This document shows, one piece after another, positions 54,101-55,665 of a stretch of DNA of 55,665 nucleotides. Numbering within the stretch: the first letter of the stretch is position 1; each line of letters begins with the position of its first letter. A model generated the notes under the pieces. The model made no database searches and was not told the DNA's origin. It saw only the letters and a list, made by a program, of their open reading frames with translations. Origin of the DNA: Ohtaekwangia sp036568665 (GTDB lineage Bacteria > Bacteroidota > Bacteroidia > Cytophagales > Cyclobacteriaceae). The stretch is taken from the NCBI RefSeq assembly GCF_036568665.1, contig NZ_DATCSD010000473.1, forward strand, positions 1 to 55,665, in the 5' to 3' direction. The translations under genes and the position numbers were made by a program.

Positions 54101-55665
54101 TAGTCTGCTTGGCAGGTGTTCCTGGCGGATCGTACGATACGGTGAGCGTAGGAGCAACCACACTGTTGGCATAGAAATATACTACCCGGATAGAGTGCTT
54201 ACCGGTAGTAGTAATATTTACCGTTTTCGATTTTTCGGTAGCAGCAGATTTAGTGCCGTCATTATCTACTTGCAGAACACCATCTATATACAGGCGACTT
54301 CCATCATCTGATTTCGTATAGAATATATAGTTACCGGTAACATCGATCTGGATATAGCCATCGAAAGCAAAAACAAACTTGATGTTTCTGTTTCGGGGGG
54401 TAATATCAAAGTTACTTACAATGCCTTGCTTAACCGGTGTTTGTGTGGTGCTGAAGTATGTTGCCAGCGTAAAACTTGCCGGGACAGTAAGCGGCTCATA
54501 GTATGAATAGGTTAAACCGTTTTGAGGTGTTAAGGTTGTTACCTGTAGAGCTTCACCGGCAAAGTCAGAAAAATTACCGCGGGCATCTACAGCGCGCACG
54601 TTGATGAAGTAGGTTGTATTAGGAGCGAGGTTGCTGAATGTATAGGTGGTACCGGTTACAGTACTGCTCACAAGGTTGGAGCTTTCGTATACTTCATATT
54701 TTGCTACCTGGTCGTTATCTGTAGAGGCGTCCCATGAAATAGAGATCTGTGTATCGGTAATATTGGTCACCACCAGATTAGCCGGTGCACTCGGTTTGAT
54801 AAGATCGTTCGGAAGTGTTACACTTCTTTCCGTACCAAATTTACCATCGCCATTGCCTACAACACGCACGCGATAAAAATACTTGGCCATCGGGCGAAGT
54901 CCTTTATCGGTATAGCTTGTAGAATTAGCCGGTACAGTTGCTACTAATTTATAGGGCTCGCTGGTATAGCCGTTGGCGTTGTTACGGTTTCTCCAGATCT
55001 CGAAGTATTCTTCATTGGTAGAATTATCCGTCCAGGCAATCTTTACCGATGTCTCCGATATAGTAGTAATAGCATTGGTCGCTACAGTAGGAGCCGTAGG
55101 CCCAACGTGCGGACTGAGATAATATACTGTTACCGGTGATGACAGGAGACTTTCGCAACCTGAGTTCTCTTTTACTTTTACAGCATAGACACCGGCTTCG
55201 TTGGTTGTTCCGGCAGTACCGGAGCTGTTCAGGAAGTAAGCAACTTTTGTGTTTGTAGTGGTAGTATCAAATGGAGTTCCGTTTTTATACCAGTAGTATT
55301 GCGGGAAGCCTTCAGGCGCTACAAGTTTCATAGTGTCGTTCTTGGCACCATTAAAGTCTATAGGAAGAAAGCGTGTACCGCTCGAGTTGGTAAGCGCAGG
55401 CGAGTATGTAGAGGAAGTTTTAGGTGTGATTTTCAATTGGTAAGACTCTGCCCATTTTCCATTTCTCCGCTGGAATTTAACAGTATATATACCGGTTTGA
55501 TTCAAAGTATAGAAGCGGGTTGTAGCACCGGGTATATCTGCACCATTGTACGTCCATTGATAAGCCAGGAAACCATCGGAGAAACCCAGCTTGATCGATC
55601 CGTTGAGACAGAGCTCGGTTACACCGCCAAAAACAAAAATGTTCTTTTTATTCTGCGCGAGTATC
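51162..55665 (-). CDS. Giant type A-sorted surface protein with FnIII and PA14 domains, 5' partial
   Basis: The frame is open from the stop at 51162-51164 to the right edge, giving 1500 visible residues. A TTG at 55503-55505 is inside the gene and not a true start; the frame continues to ILAQNKKNIFVFGGVTELC at the edge. Order: Ig-like/PKD-like segments with Cys pairs, two fibronectin type III domains (SETSVKIAWTDNS and TDTQISISWDASTDN), a PA14 domain (ITPRNRNIKFVFAFDGY, YFYTKSDDGSRLYIDG-type), a beta-helix-like stretch of short hydrophobic strands, later Ig-like units, and a C-terminal type A sorting domain (SAYPNPFTDVVTVNL, LPQGTYVIAV). Secreted by type IX and attached to the surface, probably an adhesin or a carbohydrate-binding protein (PA14 often binds glycans). 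Confidence 0.9.
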   Translation of the reverse strand, partial: ILAQNKKNIFVFGGVTELCLNGSIKLGFSDGFLAYQWTYNGADIPGATTRFYTLNQTGIYTVKFQRRNGKWAESYQLKITPKTSSTYSPALTNSSGTRFLPIDFNGAKNDTMKLVAPEGFPQYYWYKNGTPFDTTTTNTKVAYFLNSSGTAGTTNEAGVYAVKVKENSGCESLLSSPVTVYYLSPHVGPTAPTVATNAITTISETSVKIAWTDNSTNEEYFEIWRNRNNANGYTSEPYKLVATVPANSTSYTDKGLRPMAKYFYRVRVVGNGDGKFGTERSVTLPNDLIKPSAPANLVVTNITDTQISISWDASTDNDQVAKYEVYESSNLVSSTVTGTTYTFSNLAPNTTYFINVRAVDARGNFSDFAGEALQVTTLTPQNGLTYSYYEPLTVPASFTLATYFSTTQTPVKQGIVSNFDITPRNRNIKFVFAFDGYIQIDVTGNYIFYTKSDDGSRLYIDGVLQVDNDGTKSAATEKSKTVNITTTGKHSIRVVYFYANSVVAPTLTVSYDPPGTPAKQTIPNAKLFRTGATPISYYSKATGNLQDLSTWGTNTNGTGTAPPNFTNGFEYFYIRNRTGNVDLNAAWTVSGTGSKVVVEASGITLNVNAALTGRLEANDNTTINLNNATIPTFGILAATSTVNFNVAGAVPNGSYGNLNLNTASTTKTLPLSSVSVKGNLSVADQVAVQGSEPNKSVLAVNGNLTFQGAESPTTNQLYSIIFKGTKSHTLTIPSNQDVSLYQLTVDFGDALTISNGTSNPVTINAGNAAGGGLILETGALLQLGNNNLSLVGDVSINPNGEAGTIAMNGGNLTLNTTSPLSSNIIFSDTYNSISNLTLSTSSTGKFNLLSSVKATDLVTISKGELNTYNGNLTLVSNASGTARIGPLLSGAKITGDIVFQRYMDGEGRIYRYIASPIKGMKVADIQKYIPVTGKFTGRSTGTGINSTAASMFDYNEPGGGWLNFPANNSTNQDTLKIGKGYSLFIREGTNPTTWEMTGPAYQGTFVFTLTGGTLGQDNGWNLLGNPYPAPIQWTGNNTGGKWSTFQNVSSIVSVRENFGTEYRWRVWNGTTGNLENGIIAPGQSFWVQATSAAPALTITENAKFTTDGSFYRQASSASQAIEITMTNGTLDDQAYIQSVASGSNAYAKGEDAVKQANTYFNLSSKSTDGVALAINVISNEFCQRSIPLSIDNAAVGNYTLKFKGIDGGVGSVYLQDAFLGTQVELTEGFTYSFAITSDVLSKGSRFTIIIGKPAVEAAKTITANSVCDTDPIVTIANPQTDIVYQAFVNGVAVSDQVLAAGSDLQLTLHRDKMRSGTTPVEIKAGYGYEGCDVVSLTSIVNVTIDSLAKPSISVMGNKFYTVAKDTYQYQWFVDGVPVDGETRSYIYPATAGKYTVQVSSGSCAQMSNGVIFRVTATESSALRTSAVSAYPNPFTDVVTVNLLNSDRAQLISVMNVVGETVLEKTATASEENVTLDLGTLPQGTYVIAVGAVRLKVIKKS

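Noticed and set aside
55503..55505. TTG as the true start of the right-edge surface protein
   Set aside because: The frame stays open and continues with Ig-like sequence to the window edge, and no signal peptide follows the TTG.
1..55665. rRNA, tRNA or CRISPR arrays
   Set aside because: No conserved rRNA core sequences, no cloverleaf with CCA end in the short intergenic spaces, and the only array-like repeats are the 315-base coding units, far too long for CRISPR.

Overview
The window looks like a chromosomal segment of a Bacteroidota bacterium, most likely of the Cytophagales. The evidence is in the proteins: one secreted protein ends in a CHU_C-type (type B) type IX secretion domain, another ends in a type A sorting domain, and there is a PorP/SprF-family outer-membrane protein beside a PD40 propeller protein. 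MacB/FtsX permeases ending in -SLRYE and promoter-like TAnnTTTG elements also fit. Genes are tightly packed, no intergenic gap exceeds 300 bases, and I see no rRNA, tRNA, CRISPR array, insertion sequence or prophage.

Region 1 (1-8.7 kb): the 3' end of metH, then a four-helix-bundle (S23/IVP-like) gene framed by near-perfect inverted repeats, then metF. The S23 unit therefore seems to have been inserted into a methionine/folate operon. Next come a TPR protein with a histidine-kinase phosphoacceptor helix but no ATPase domain, two paralogous MacB/FtsX permeases without an ATPase gene, and a small NTF2-like protein.

Region 2 (8.8-24.6 kb, mostly minus strand): a putative outer-membrane barrel gene followed by a secreted TPR-CHAT protease-like gene; an M23 endopeptidase with a clear terminator; mogA-like, trhO, a secreted zinc-ribbon protein coupled to an ACMSD-like amidohydrolase, and a barrel with a polybasic tail. 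Then an LtaS/MdoB-like sulfatase-fold transferase, a GT39 glycosyltransferase, a DprE2-like SDR, a YebC-family protein and a GT2 glycosyltransferase.

Region 3 (24.7-32.8 kb): a three-gene type IX surface module. It has a 1924-residue adhesin-like protein with a strictly phased 105-residue repeat, a PorP/SprF-like partner and a PD40 protein.

Region 4 (32.8-45.7 kb): an exopolysaccharide operon (Wzc/Wzz-like, Wzx flippase, glycosyltransferase, a probable 34-residue membrane protein, Wzy/ligase, a half-length TolC-like protein, acyltransferase), followed by a methyltransferase, a 2OG-Fe(II) oxygenase, a membrane-anchored EEP-family enzyme and a GT-C-like membrane protein.

Region 5 (45.7-55.7 kb): a UbiA prenyltransferase and HAD-IB phosphatase pair resembling the first two steps of polyprenyl-phosphate-pentose synthesis; a GMC dehydrogenase with a CC-x4-C motif plus its Tat-exported small subunit; a membrane protein; an alpha/beta hydrolase; and a large type A-sorted surface protein that runs off the right edge. 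Overall the window is dominated by cell-surface construction: secreted adhesins, polysaccharide export, and lipid-linked sugar chemistry.
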